From NCBI RefSeq assembly GCF_037975245.1, contig NC_092580.1, positions 3,138,501-3,202,500 of the forward strand: DNA of 64,000 nucleotides. The letters run 5' to 3'. Below the pieces are notes generated by a model that was not told the DNA's origin, searched no databases, and saw only the letters and a program-made list of their open reading frames with translations. Of the stretch, positions 25,059-36,399 are shown one piece after another. Numbering within the stretch: the stretch's first letter is position 1; the number at the start of each line of letters is the position of its first letter. The stretch is from Apostichopus japonicus. Its lineage: Eukaryota; Echinodermata; Holothuroidea; Aspidochirotida; Stichopodidae. A program made the position numbers and the translations under genes.

Positions 25059-26748
25059 TACATTCTGTTGAATTCCATTCCAAAACCATGTTGGAGGAAA
25101 GTGACCTTCAGCAGCGTGTGAGCACAAAGGCTGTTGACTTGCAAGAACAGGTAATGAGCCTAACAATCATTGTCATCAATATGTGTATTTACTGCATTCT
25201 GTAATTATTCTACATAAATTAGTTCTAGTGCAGAGACAAATAGTAATTGAAATTACCATTAGTGAACTTAGGGAGATCTCTTTGGTCAATTCATTGTTAA
25301 AAGTATGTAGTTCCATCCTTGTTTCGTATGCTGACATATTCATACGTTCACTAATGATGAAAAAGTGACTTAGAATTTGACAAGCTTATCATCTCCAGTA
25401 TTTGTACTGAATCATACATGATTACTCAATCAATATATTGCACAATTTTGCTTTATGTAGATTGAGTATAACTGAAATTGACTGCATATGATATAAAAAC
25501 ATTTTTGTGTTCTTTTTCCAGTTTCCAGCTGTATTGAAGTACCTTGAAGAGATTATGAATGAAACTATCTTGTAAGTCTGTTGCTCTATCTGTTTCTTTC
25601 TAATGGTAGCTTCAAGTAGCATTTACAACAATCACTTGGCATTATTGATTACAATTATATACATCAGTTCTTTGCCTTAATTTCACAGAAGAATTTTCAA
25701 CTCTTGAAAGGTTGATTAAATTTGAAAAAAAGAAATATTTTCATTAAAATATCTACAAACCAGTAGCCAAACTTGCTTATTAGCATTGTAGAGAAATTGA
25801 GGAATATGTTATTTTGTTTTCTAGTAGACTTTCCTTAAGTGTACATGTTTTGCACTACCGTTTATGTCACTTATTGAAAAAAGGAAATATGTTATGCTTC
25901 TTTGCAATGCATTAATAATATATGTACTGTGTGATATTGTCAACATATCAGAAACTGAAACTCAAAAATAACTTTTCTGGCCAATTTTTTAGATTTGTGC
26001 TCTTGAGGTTATAATAGGTAATTTCTATTTCTTTGTTTCTTGTCTTTCATGATTTCATGTTGTATTATTTTTTTTCCTAGGTCAGAAAGACACAAGAACT
26101 TCATTACTGGAAAACGTGAGAGGAAGGGATACTTGTTTGGTGCACGACTAGTATCAATTGAGGTATTACATAATCCTTACATATCTACTTAATGTAAGTG
26201 CATTTGTATATGTGGAGTGAAATATCGGTTTTGTGCTATGTATCACATATATATAGTAGTATGCAACTCAGATAATATGTTGCTTTTATACATAAGGTAC
26301 TAGGATTGACTAGAGTTGGAAATTAATTGTCACATGAATATGTTGCCAATTGAGCATCGGTCTGCCATCACCATGCAATGCTGATCTTATCAACAGTGCT
26401 TCGGGCTTGATAACAGGCACCATAAAATGTCACTTGGGATCATGAAATGAGAGAAAATAGAAGTTATAACGATCGATGAATATGTATATTATATGAAAAC
26501 TAGCCACATAGGATGTGCTATCCAATCTTCATAGGATCAAAGATGTAACTTAGTTGTGTTAAAAAGAAAAAGCTGAGTACATGCACTTGGACTGATGTGC
26601 AATTTTACATAAAATTTGTACTTTTACTTGAAGGTTTTTTTATGTAATTATTTTATCCTTTTTAACAGCTGAAAAACACCCTGCATAACATGTTGGATGC
26701 CCACTTTAAAACTAAGAAAACCCTGACTCAAGGACCAGTAGATCACAG
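25059..26748 (+). CDS. C-terminal tail exons 1-4, downstream of the USP domain
   Basis: Exons 25059-25150, 25522-25571, 26081-26162 and 26669-26748 all have canonical GT-AG sites. Their phases (1 to 0, 0 to 2, 2 to 0, 0 to 2) match each other and the USP His-box exon exactly, with no stop or frameshift. The encoded segment is charged and mostly helical, with stretches such as FPAVLKYLEEIMNETIL, KRERKGYLFGARLVSIE and LKNTLHNMLDAHFKTKK. I recognise no domain. The intact phases over five exons suggest this part was under coding constraint until recently, or still is. Confidence 0.65.
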
Positions 26749-28187
26749 GTAACTTCTTAACCTAGCCATTAATTTATTTATTTATTTATTTGTTTGCCAC
26801 AAAAGTACAAAGTGGAGGGAAGTCTTCCATAAAGCTTAAAAGCTTAACAATGTGGAAGACTCCCTGAAGAAAGAAAAGAAAAGAAAAGAAAAAACAAAAT
26901 ATATATATGTGTGTGAATACATACATAGATATAAGTACAAATTAAATGAAACTAATACTTGTTAGAATGTATACCCTAAAGAGCAATTATTTATGTGAAT
27001 TGTCTAAAGGATTTCAATGGAAATTAAGCATATTAAACATTTGTATTACTTTAAACTGCACATGCTTGTGCTCTTTTGATCTACTGTTATTTGAAAAGCT
27101 ATTGCTATAATGTTACTAATGGTTATTGCAAATGATATTTAATGAACATGTTAATATAAGCATACATTCAGTTTCAGACTCCATTATGTCTATGGAGTGA
27201 CCTTGATGGTTTCTTTAGACAAGTATTGGCATCGATGAAGCAGATTTTGTTTTTTATTGTTTTTTTTTTCAATGTATAATATTTTCCAAGTTGTATCAAG
27301 TTGCACATTAAAGCATTATATAGGTAGTCCTACTGTTAAAAGATTAGGCGGGTGTGGAAAGCAGTTCAAGGGGGAATTCAATAGGGAAAATTCTGCATCG
27401 TTTCATTGAGGTCTGTTAACAAACTCCCAAGAGGAGAGTCTTCATGTGGATTATTCAAGTTTCTTGTACATATTGTTTGAAGAAGAGTGACAATATTATC
27501 TCATTCTAATTAAGTAACACCTCCCTGATAGAAGGATGTTCTAGAAAGCATCAATTATCTTAAGTTGCCTCAGAGCTACAAATGGGGGGGTGGCCACTTT
27601 TTGAGGGACAAAATCTTGACTCGACGTTTGAGTGCGAAAAATAAGGAAGCGCAATAAAGTAAACAATAAAGTTGTCATGAAAGTCAAGAAATAGGTGTCA
27701 GGTCCCTACGGAGAGGGTTGGGGCAGTGATGACATTTTCAAGGTCAGGGAAGTGTTTTCCAGCTACCTCAAAATTGTTATTAGCAAACCAAAATATTTTG
27801 GAGGCGATCACAACTAGGTCACAGACTAAACAAGACCCCTCCCCAGCACACAAATGGTATTCTGTGTGTGTATTTGTCCTTTCTGTTACTGTAACTTGTC
27901 ATTCAGCCTCTCAAGAAGATCCTGCTAGGATCGAAACATTAGACCCTCTTACTTTTACACAAAACAAGAACATGATTAAACATCTTTTACAGATGAAACA
28001 CTTAATTTTCCTTTTTTCTTGTCTTCTATTGTTTGTTTTGTAGCAACGCACAACTTCTCATTTATTTCCTGTGACATCAAACTATCATGTGTCCATCTGC
28101 TTTAACGACTGATATAATTAATAGTTGCTTTTGAATGTCAAATTGCCAAAATTTTATGTGGGACAAAATATACTATGAATTATTTGT

Positions 28188-28301
28188 GGACATTTTGTAC
28201 CAGGACATTTCGTCCGGTCGGACTGTATTTGCTGTGAGGGTGGGACACAATTTTCAGCAGATAATGTCCGACCGGACTAAATGTGCTGGTACAGAGTGTC
28301 C
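28188..28301. repeat. Inverted repeat with 36-bp arms
   Basis: The left arm (28188-28223) begins ggacattttgtaccag and ends gtccggtcggac. The right arm (28266-28301) is its imperfect reverse complement. Partial extra copies of the 'ggacac.ttgtac' word follow to about 28340. This looks like the end structure or whole of a foldback MITE. No target duplication was identified. Confidence 0.6.
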
Positions 28302-30224
28302 CCGCGGACACTTTGTACAGGGGGACAATCTGTACTGTCACACCGGCTACGTGCGTGTCTGTACATGTCGTATGGTATTGTGGATTGCGCAACGTACCTC
28401 TCAAGTTTTAACGATCATTTTTTGAACACGAACTGTGCTCAATGTGTTTGAAAAGATTTTCTCCATATCCTTTACTGTTAAAGACAAAGAGGACAAACAC
28501 GTTGGATATAACAATTTATTTTTAACTGCATCTCCTCATTTGAGTGTGTACTGCTCACAACTACTAACGTTGGCCACCAAGGTCAGTTCAACACTAGAAG
28601 GTCACCTAACTGATTCACGCGTATAAGGGCTGAATAGCCTAATGTTAGACCTAGCTATCCACCCTCAAGCACTGGTAATGACGTGTGTTGATCGTATCTG
28701 ACAATGTCGTCTAGCAGAAAAGGTTTCTCTTGTTGCAATTTACTTTCATATTACATATTAAACCAAAGTCAACAAATGATGGATGGAATCATGGAAGCTT
28801 AACCTTTGTTTTTTTTTCAGTATTTGCAATTCACATTTCGGTATTTTGTTTTTCTTAAAATAAAAAATAGTACCGAAATTTGGTCGAAAAAAAAAAGGTT
28901 TCGGTACTAACACCGGTTTACCGTGCAAGCGTAACTGTTTTAAATACCCTTAATGAATTGAAGTCATTTTGGGTCATGGCAAAATGTGTTATATTTACTG
29001 TACCACCACACCAGAGAAGTAGCCCCACATGGTATTTGTACATGCCCTTCCACCAAATCAGATGTCCATATAGAAAGGGTCCACCAGGATTCCTTCAAGT
29101 ACATTGTAGCCAGACCCTGCAAAAGTCTTCCACATAAAAAATCCAAAACTTTCATTCTCTTAATGTTTTTAAACTAAGTGTGCAAGTTTCATTAATCAAA
29201 ATGTGCTTAACTTGCTATATTTCTCCCTGTGCGATATTAATGTGTTCGATATAATTAAATTTTTGGGGCATTCTTTTGAATTTTTTAATGGCTTTCTGAA
29301 CTTTTTGTACTGCTTATTTATTCTATAATGCTATATTTGTTTTCACCGTTCTAAGTGCCACTTCATTGTCTAAGAAATGGAGACTGATCATTTTGATAGA
29401 GATTATCATGCATATGTTGTTGTAGACCTTCAAATTAAACAGTGATTGTAAGAAAGCCAGAGTTCTGTTGATCACTGTACTTTGCGATTATACAAAGTTG
29501 ATGCTAAGAGCTATGTAGTGATCAAGTGTAAGTTTCATGAAGAGTATTTTCAGCTGTAGATGTCTATAGATATTGATAAAATCATCTTAGTTGTTCCAAC
29601 AACACCATTACAAGTAGCATGTGCAGCGAAGAGCACAACAGCTTATTACAAAGTGCTGTAATCTCATTCCTTTTCTTTTTCATCAGACTGTACAGCATCT
29701 AAAGCAGCCAGCATCGTAACACAATAATAATTATGCCAGACCCTGCAACTTTCTTCAACGATGGCTCTTGCTTTATCTTTGTACTTGTGAATTGCAGCAA
29801 AAGAAATCTGGACGTAATGGATTGTTTGTTGAAGGTAAAAATGCAGTAATATTTAACTTTATGAATGGCTTCTCCAAAATGTTTTACTGGATTTTTAGAA
29901 CAAAGTAGAAGTATTGTCCTCAAACTTAGTATTCATGAACTCCTCACATTGGCTATCTATCACATTACCTTTAACGATCTGCAAACAAACCTTTGAGTTG
30001 GAAGAGTTAGCAACTTTTAAAGTTTCATAGTCATTACTACCAGTGTTCGACTTATGGCCAAAAAATTGCATAGCAACAAATTTCGACAATTGCTATACAA
30101 TATTTTTGTTGCATAGCAGTTCCCCAATATTGAATAGCAGTTTTGAAATTACCACAAAACGGACCAAATGTTGCATGGCGATCAATGTATTAACTAGAAA
30201 ATGTTTGTGTATTATTATTATTTA

Positions 30225-30345
30225 TACTAGTGTTGCTACGATAATCGTTTTCAATATCGGTATCGGCCGATATTTGCAATATCGGCAGCATATCGGTATC
30301 GGTAAAATTTTGCCTAATTGCCGATAACAGCAAACCGATATTGAA
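30225..30345. repeat. Low-complexity 'tatcggtatcgg' element fragment
   Basis: The segment is rich in 'atatcggtatcggccgata' words and their complements, a composition seen near ends of invertebrate hAT elements. A similar 'cgatgtatcgaaaattattatta' segment lies inside the element at 15800-17494. Ends could not be set. Confidence 0.35.
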
Positions 30346-30839
30346 CTTTTCTTTTTAACAGCAGAGCTACCTGTACTTATTTATACTTGCAATGATTTGT
30401 TAATCTGCCCAAGACTATCCATTTCTTTAGCGTCAGTTAAAGTCAGATTCATTTTCGATTAATATCCATGGAAACCTGACTCTCCGTAACATCTAAAAAC
30501 ACGTCTACGGCGCGCGAATATAACCAATGACCTTCGTGAACCTTGGCCTACACACAGCATTAGTGCAGCATATATACACTGTACTAACCATTCATTTCCT
30601 CAAAGGCCTCCGTGAAAACCTTGAACATGATGCATACAGTAACTGCACAGTTCAGCAGTGTTGGAAAACCTTGTTCAATTTCCCGCGAACACACTGCCGA
30701 TTTCCCGTCGGTGTTCGCCTGCCTAGCACGCGTAACGTGCTAGCATAAAGGCGTGGTGTCCAGGGGCCCGTCTTAGGGCTATGGTGGGGTCATGGGGTAG
30801 AACCCCTCGTGGGGATCCTGGGGGCGAAAGCCCCCAAAA

Positions 30840-31330
30840 ATCCTTGTCATGTCTGGCGATGAAAAAATTTGCAGTTGAGGATGCACAATACTGACAACTT
30901 TTTTATTTAAATTGTCACGAAACTGATGAAAACTTTAAAATGACAAGTTGAAGTAGCTATATTATGAAAAGAGATTTAATCTGTCTTTCAATCTTTAAAA
31001 AGTGCAACTTATAAAACTTCCGATATTATGAAACAAACAACGTTCAGCAAAGCCACGTTTCTAGACTGCCTAACAATGAATAGCGTGAACTATGCGTACA
31101 TTTTTACAACTGTAGTTTTTAATCCTATACCCAACTACTGTACCACGGTACATGTGCTGAGAATTTCCCCAGGTACCTTCCCAACAACTGTGAGCTCATC
31201 CCCTGTGTAACACCTGTTTGTTAACATTTTTTGGCACGTTGCCAGGGAACCTTTTAGTTACGTGAGATCCGTAACCGCTGAGGTGGTTAGGCTATTTGCT
31301 TTACACCTAACTATGGTAGGATATTATTTT
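30840..31330. mobile_element. Diverged, inverted relative of the 15800-17494 element
   Basis: Reading the reverse complement of 16544-17345 recovers this segment: the 'ttacgtgagatccgta..cg' block, 'ggttaggctattt', 'acctgtttgttaaca' and the stretch around 'gcctaacaatgaa'. About 400 bp of the first copy is absent here. Exact ends and a target duplication were not found. It lies in an intron of the integrase-USP gene. Confidence 0.65.
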
Positions 31331-31813
31331 TTTCAGGTTTTTTTTCGCTCTACGGTCAAGTGAATTAGTTGTACATTGAGTATAAACTCAATAAATTATA
31401 ACTTCTACATTGTGATCGACAGTTCGTAACTTAAGGTTTGAGTGTTTGCTCCCAAATCTGACTAGGAATTTGTATCGCACAAATCGGCACAATGTGCGAT
31501 GCTGATTTGGAAACGTCTCGCAAGTTTGTCGTTTTGGATCGCATTTTGCGATTTTTCGCATTTTGCGTCCATGCGATTTGCAGTGATAGGACGAAGGGGG
31601 GGGGGGTGCAGGGTCAATGATGCAAGGTACAAGAGAAGTAGGGTTTCAGGAGCTTTTGTATCCTTCCAGAATTTTGGAGGTTTTCATAGACATTCCTGTA
31701 TTTTCTAATGCAAATAGCTCTTTCAAATATTCTACTGCCCTTTTCCCTAAGTTGTCAAGTTTAGAGTATAAATCTGTCCTTCGTCTGGACAAACATCATA
31801 TTTCTTTCCCCAG

Positions 31814-32043
31814 GTAGGCGTAGTCCCTCCATATATGATGGGCTGTAATTGTTGTACTCCCCAATACTCCTGTGAGTCCTGTCACTGTAACTGTCCCAAA
31901 TCCCTACCTTTCTCACCCCTCTGGAATCCATTTAACATTCAACTGTTAGACCACACTGCTACTACTGTAGTTGAACATTACGGTGGAGTAATTGCAGACG
32001 ACAATAATCAAAATAGAATCTTTTGGAAAATAAAAGTTGATAA
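31814..32043 (+). CDS. Tail exon: cysteine-rich segment
   Basis: The acceptor is TTTCCCCAG and the donor is GATAA|GTAAGT. The 76-codon open frame starts VGVVPPYMMGCNCC and holds nine cysteines in about 24 residues (C-x-C-C, then C-x2-C-x-C-x-C), followed by SLPFSPLWNPFNIQLLDH and VEHYGGVIADDNN. The spacing suggests metal binding, but I recognise no named domain. Its donor phase fits the next exon. Its acceptor phase does not fit the donor at 26748, so an intermediate exon is missing or the frame is broken. Confidence 0.55.
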
Positions 32044-32788
32044 GTAAGTAGTTTATTATGTTAACAGTATCAGTAAATGGAGCAACAATAACAGGACAGA
32101 AACAGAAACCAACAGGGTAGGATGCAGAGATATTTATATATTGATAGCTATTATTTGTTGCAGTATGGTGCCTTGGATAAGCTATTACGATTTTTACCTT
32201 AGTAATCAGTTTATTTATGTACTCACATTAGGAATCCGGAGGGGCACAGCCACTATTTCAAGGGAGAGAATTAGAAATTGTCTTTGATTTTCATTGAGAT
32301 GGCAGGGGAACTACGGCAACTTTGTAGTTTTAGTAGGAAAACAAGGCTATTTACATACACTTGTGAAAAGGCACCAAGGGGCATGGTTTCCAGAGTGAGA
32401 AAAAACATGTAGAATTGACAGAATTTTAAGTGTTTTTTTTAAAACTGTACATCAAAACCTTAACATTTCCCGCAGCTGCTCAATATTTACTGGCTCTTGG
32501 CGCAAATTTTGCTGGAGTTTTAGACAGTCTTAGAGCCCTGACTTAGATGATAAAGTTGTAGGATGATCAAGAGGGCACCTAAGGCATTGAAAGGGTTAAA
32601 GGGCATACCGCAGTTGTTGCTATCAGTGATGGATGATTTTTAAGCTCATTACCACAAGAGGTATTTTGCCATTGACCTGCTTCCTGATGTACATATTCTT
32701 ACGTTCATTGAGTGCGTTTTGTTTGTTCTTCTTTCACCCTCTGTCTCTCTACATTGTTGGTTCTCTTTTCTTTCATCTTCCGCTGCAG

Positions 32789-33760
32789 TTTATTCTCCCC
32801 ACAAAACGTCGCTATAGAAAATTTAGGAGATACGGCTCAGTCGGAGTACAAGCATGGCTCATCTCTGAACACGGAGTCCAGTGGTAGCGATAGTTACAGG
32901 CATGGGCGGCGACCCTGGGGGGAAGGGGGGGATATATCCCCCCATGAAAATGGGTGGAGGGGTTGTAATACACCATATCCCCCCCACCAAATGCCAGGGA
33001 TAAGAATATTTTCATGCCTACATTTATGCATCATCGTGAATGTACGGCTCTTTTTTAGCTTCATTTCTCGCCTACCATAAACGCAGTGCGATCTTTTCAA
33101 ATAAACCGTCTTTATAAAGCAAGAATAGTTGACTGTAGGCTTCATTGGCCCTATAACAACAAAATGTATTATTGCGCCCACGGTATTGATATAGTACATA
33201 TATGCACCCTCATAGTATTCATATAGGCCCTATAGAAGGCCTTCACACGTACATGTTCCCTCGAACAGCTGAGAATCTCATGTTGGTAATGCTTAATACA
33301 CGTTTCACCTGGATGCCCTAGCAATCGGTACCTAGGAATGTAACTATGTGTAATTGTGTATTGCATGTGTATAGGCCTATAATAGCCTGCATGAGGCCAT
33401 TTTCTTCATCAAATAATATAAAAGAGCTCTCGAACATTCTAACGTAGCGCCTGAAACAAGGTTGACAGTGGCAATTTTCCCAAAATAACACCCGAAATTA
33501 AAAAAAAAGTATTTTGGATCCTGATTATGAGATATTTCGGACATGATATCCCTACTTTAAAGTTGGGTATATGCCGCTTGGAAACCTCGGGAAGTGCCGT
33601 TTCCGGCCATCTAGAGGGTTTGTAAATCCCAAAATTTTCTTGTACGCTTCGCGCCAACCAATGGTGGCGCTACGCTTAGATAGTCAACAAGGTCATATCC
33701 CCCCCACTCGGAAATACGGATCGCCGCCCATGGTTACAGGGTCATTTTAACCAGTCATAA
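32789..33760 (+). pseudogene. Tail exon interrupted by a hAT-like element
   Basis: The exon starts at 32789 (acceptor CGCTGCAG), reads SPQNVAIENLGDTAQSEY and continues to a Ser-rich stretch ending DSYR at 32900, where a mobile element is inserted. Coding resumes at 33741 and ends at donor CATAA|GTAAGT (33760). Leaving out the element and one 8-bp duplication gives an exon whose phase fits the exons on both sides. The insertion therefore struck an ordinary coding exon. As it stands, the product would be altered or truncated. Confidence 0.6.
32901..33732. mobile_element. hAT-like MITE, 832 bp, inside a coding exon
   Basis: Perfect 12-bp terminal inverted repeats, catgggcggcga and tcgccgcccatg, are flanked by a perfect 8-bp duplication, gttacagg, at 32893-32900 and 33733-33740. 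The right part carries 'ttccggccatct' and 'cgcgccaacca.tggtggcgct', shared with the element at 55673-56313. No transposase is visible. Confidence 0.9.
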
Positions 33761-34261
33761 GTAAGTTTCACTCTCTAAACATGTTTTATTTGAACCAAGG
33801 TTTTGTCAGCTGGCATCATATTATCTATGTTATTCTTTTGTAAAACAATTCAAAAATAAGAAACTGACTGGAAAAGTAAATGCAATGCACTTTATTGAGA
33901 CAAGTTATTGGATAAACCCAAACTGAATGTTTACTACCATAAATTTAACTGGTTGAAATGTAACGATGTGTCATTTTAACAACATTTTAAACTTTCTCAA
34001 GTTGTAAAGGATTGGGAAGGTAAATAGAAGTCGATTTGGGGAGGGGGAGAGTGGAGGAGGGGTGGGCGGCTAAAATAAGTTGCTTGTATAGATATGATTT
34101 TTAAATTTACACTCTAAACAGCACAGTGCATTTTAAAGTAAGCCACTATCTATTTCTTGCTGTAAAGCAGAACTGTTTGTGACTTTGTGTTGAGTTTGTT
34201 TTGATCTCATCTCCCTTCATGTAATGTATAGGAAGATGAGATATTGTACTTCACCCCACAT

Positions 34262-34335
34262 CAGAAATGTGAGTGAGTGTGCGTGGGCGGGTGGGTGGAT
34301 GGGTGGGTGTGTTTGTGAGTGAGTGAGTGAGCAAA
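34262..34335. repeat. G/T-rich simple repeat
   Basis: Imperfect (gtgg)n and (gtga)n sequence is followed directly by the repeat at 34345. Confidence 0.7.
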
Positions 34336-34344
34336 ATTAAGTAT

Positions 34345-34920
34345 GTCGCAAACTCCTAGACCTGAAGTCCTGTCAAGTTCAAGCTTGGTGGGTGGGTGCC
34401 TGACCATGTTAATTCATGCCTGCGTGATTGATGATTTCAATTGAAGAGGTCAATGGTCAAGAAATCTAAAAATTGGTTTTTAGCCATTTTCTGCATGCCA
34501 ACTTGTTGGACAAAGGCATTAAACCACATTATATGTAGAGAAATGAAGAGACAAAGTTTAAAACAAGACAGATTTAGCTGTTTAGGCTTGTAGTTAACGG
34601 GTCAATTGAGTTTAATTAGTTCAAATTGATCTAAATTGTGCAAAAGAGTGTGTCGTGAACTTCTCCTAGACTGTAAGTCCAATCAGGTTCAAACTTGGTG
34701 GGTAGGTGCCTGACCATGTACTGTTAACTTGATCTTGGGTGATTGCATAAATGTCATAGGTGAAATATCAAATACCCAGAAACTGTAGCCATTTTCTGCT
34801 TGTCAGTATGTTGGAAAAAGTCATTAAACCAAAAAATATGTAGACTATAATGGGACAAATTTTAAGTAGAACTTATGCAGTTGTTAAGGGTCAAGGTCAA
34901 AGTTCATTGTAGATCCATTC
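34345..34920. repeat. Two diverged ~305-bp tandem units
   Basis: The block 'gaact.ctcctagac.tgaagtcc..tcaagttcaaacttggtgggt.ggtgcctgaccatgt' occurs near 34348 and again near 34654. Both copies are followed by 'tagccattttctgc' and 'gcattaaacca..atatgtag'. It is of unknown class and lies in an intron of the integrase-USP gene. Confidence 0.6.
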
Positions 34921-35047
34921 CATCATAGGAGAGATAAGATGCCATGGATTGCCATCTTGTCTTATGTTTTAATCGTAATAGATGCTAAGATCCCATAACA
35001 AGGGAGTTTATTAGGCAAGTTTCCTTCGTTTCGGTTTTGCTCGACAG

Positions 35048-35132
35048 GAAAGATATGATTGATAAAGATGGCTACTTTCAAGGTATGCAAGGAATTAAGA
35101 TGACTAATGAAGCAATCCATGACAGAATGAAG
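35048..35132 (+). CDS. Tail exon
   Basis: The acceptor is CTCGACAG and the donor is ATGAAG|GTGAGA. In phase with the donor at 33760 it reads KKDMIDKDGYFQGMQGIK and then MTNEAIHDRMK. It is short and helical, with no recognised domain. The phase match with the element-interrupted exon is good evidence that both belong to one transcript. Confidence 0.55.
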
Positions 35133-35393
35133 GTGAGATGACAAAACTATTAATTAATGGATCATTCAACTGTCAATTAGAGTATAGTTTAATGTAAGTT
35201 TAATTGCTTTGTTCAAGGGCTGTCCTAACATTGTTGGTGTTTAGTATCATTAGATGCAAGGTTACATTGCGACTAAACATGCAACATCATATAATTGTTT
35301 GAAATGCACATTCCTATTCATTACAAGAAATGTGTTCACCTGTCTCTAGCTATATTAAGCTTTGTGCTTAACAGCATATTTTCCTTCCTTTAG

Positions 35394-35485
35394 TGTCTCC
35401 AGCAGCTGCACCAGTGAAGACAGACAGCAATTCAGATACTGATGTAATTTATGAGGAGGAGGAGGATTCTCAAGATCATGTTTAA
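35394..35485 (+). CDS. Probable last exon with acidic SIM-like end
   Basis: The acceptor is CTTCCTTTAG. The best frame reads SPAAAPVKTDSNSDTDV and then IYEEEEDSQDHV before a TAA at 35483-35485. DVIYEEEED fits the pattern of a SUMO-interaction motif: two hydrophobic residues followed by acids. This frame needs a phase-1 donor, but the exon at 35048 ends in phase 0. Coding-like sequence also continues past the TAA, and a gapped open frame with a good donor lies at about 36283-36394 with one internal TGA. The end of the gene may therefore be decayed. Confidence 0.4.
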
Positions 35486-36399
35486 CTACCCTCCACCAGT
35501 TCTGTACCTCCAATGAATAGATTAAGAGAAACAGTTCTAAGCAGGAACAGATGAGTCCACTGAGGTAAAATCACTCATTTAAACATTTCTTATAATATTG
35601 AGGAGGGCTTTATACCATTCATTGGAAACCTGAAACCTGGCAATACATTTGCTCCAATTACCAAGTTTTGGCATCCTCCTTAGCATGTTACATCTTTGTG
35701 AGCAAATGTATTGTATTTATTGATGTTTGAATCTACAATTTCTCCCAAAACTTTGGATATAGCAGGGAACAATTTAAGAAACAGCATACATTGGTGTTGG
35801 ATTTGGGGTTTGACAATTTGACTGAATAGAAATATTACATTTGAGATGTTAAATATGCTGTTAATTTGCAAGATTCTGAACAGACTATTCACCTAACAAA
35901 TTAAGGTTGCCTTAAAATGTTTTGTGTGTATGTGTGTGTGTGTTTTTTTTTTTTGCGGGGGGGGAGGGTGGTAAATTATAAATGGATTTGGAATGTATTA
36001 TCTTAAAATAAGTAGGACTGACCTTTTGATGCTGGGAAGATCTCCTGCAGAGGCAAACTCTGGATTTGGGATCGTCCTTGGGTATCCAATTCAGGATTTG
36101 AAAGGACTTTAAAAAACAATAATACAAATATTACAATAATAAGAATGAAAGGTATTTTACTAATTTATGTTATGAAAGCTCTGATTATGAATCTCTAAAG
36201 TTCATTGCAACCTTCAAGAATCCTTGTATTTTATTTTCTACACCTTATAAAAGCTCATAAGGGCAGTACTTCAAAAAAAAAATGCAAGAAAGGCCACTGG
36301 TTTAGCTGAATACAGAGCCCAAAATATGTCTGAGTGAAAAGTCCAGGAGATCGTTGGTGAGCATTGTAGAACTGCTAACATGATGGAAGAACATGGGTA

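Larger units (their letters stand above)
7991..35485 (+). pseudogene. Integrase-USP fusion gene (Ginger1/GIN-like), probably decayed
   Basis: A chain of plus-strand exons joins a Gypsy-type integrase (7991-14236) to a USP/C19 deubiquitinase domain (18522-24323) and a long C-terminal tail (25059-35485). Intron positions break the integrase several times, as known for GIN genes and intron-bearing Ginger1 transposons but not for LTR retrotransposon integrases. Splice phases agree across most joins (10498/12914, 13137/14019, 18608/20835, 21143/22220, 23467/24158, every join from 24323 to 26669, 32043/32789 and 33760/35048). Apparent frameshifts occur near 8037, 10365, 13045, 20905 and 22345, with phase mismatches entering 18522, 31814 and 35394. 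An 832-bp element interrupts one coding exon. Either the copy is a relic, or some breaks are assembly errors. I found no terminal inverted repeats, so a domesticated host gene and an old transposon both remain possible. Confidence 0.6.

Noticed and set aside
28135-28425. 96-codon plus-strand frame
   Set aside because: It is produced by the GC-richer inverted repeat at 28188-28301; an equally long frame exists on the opposite strand.
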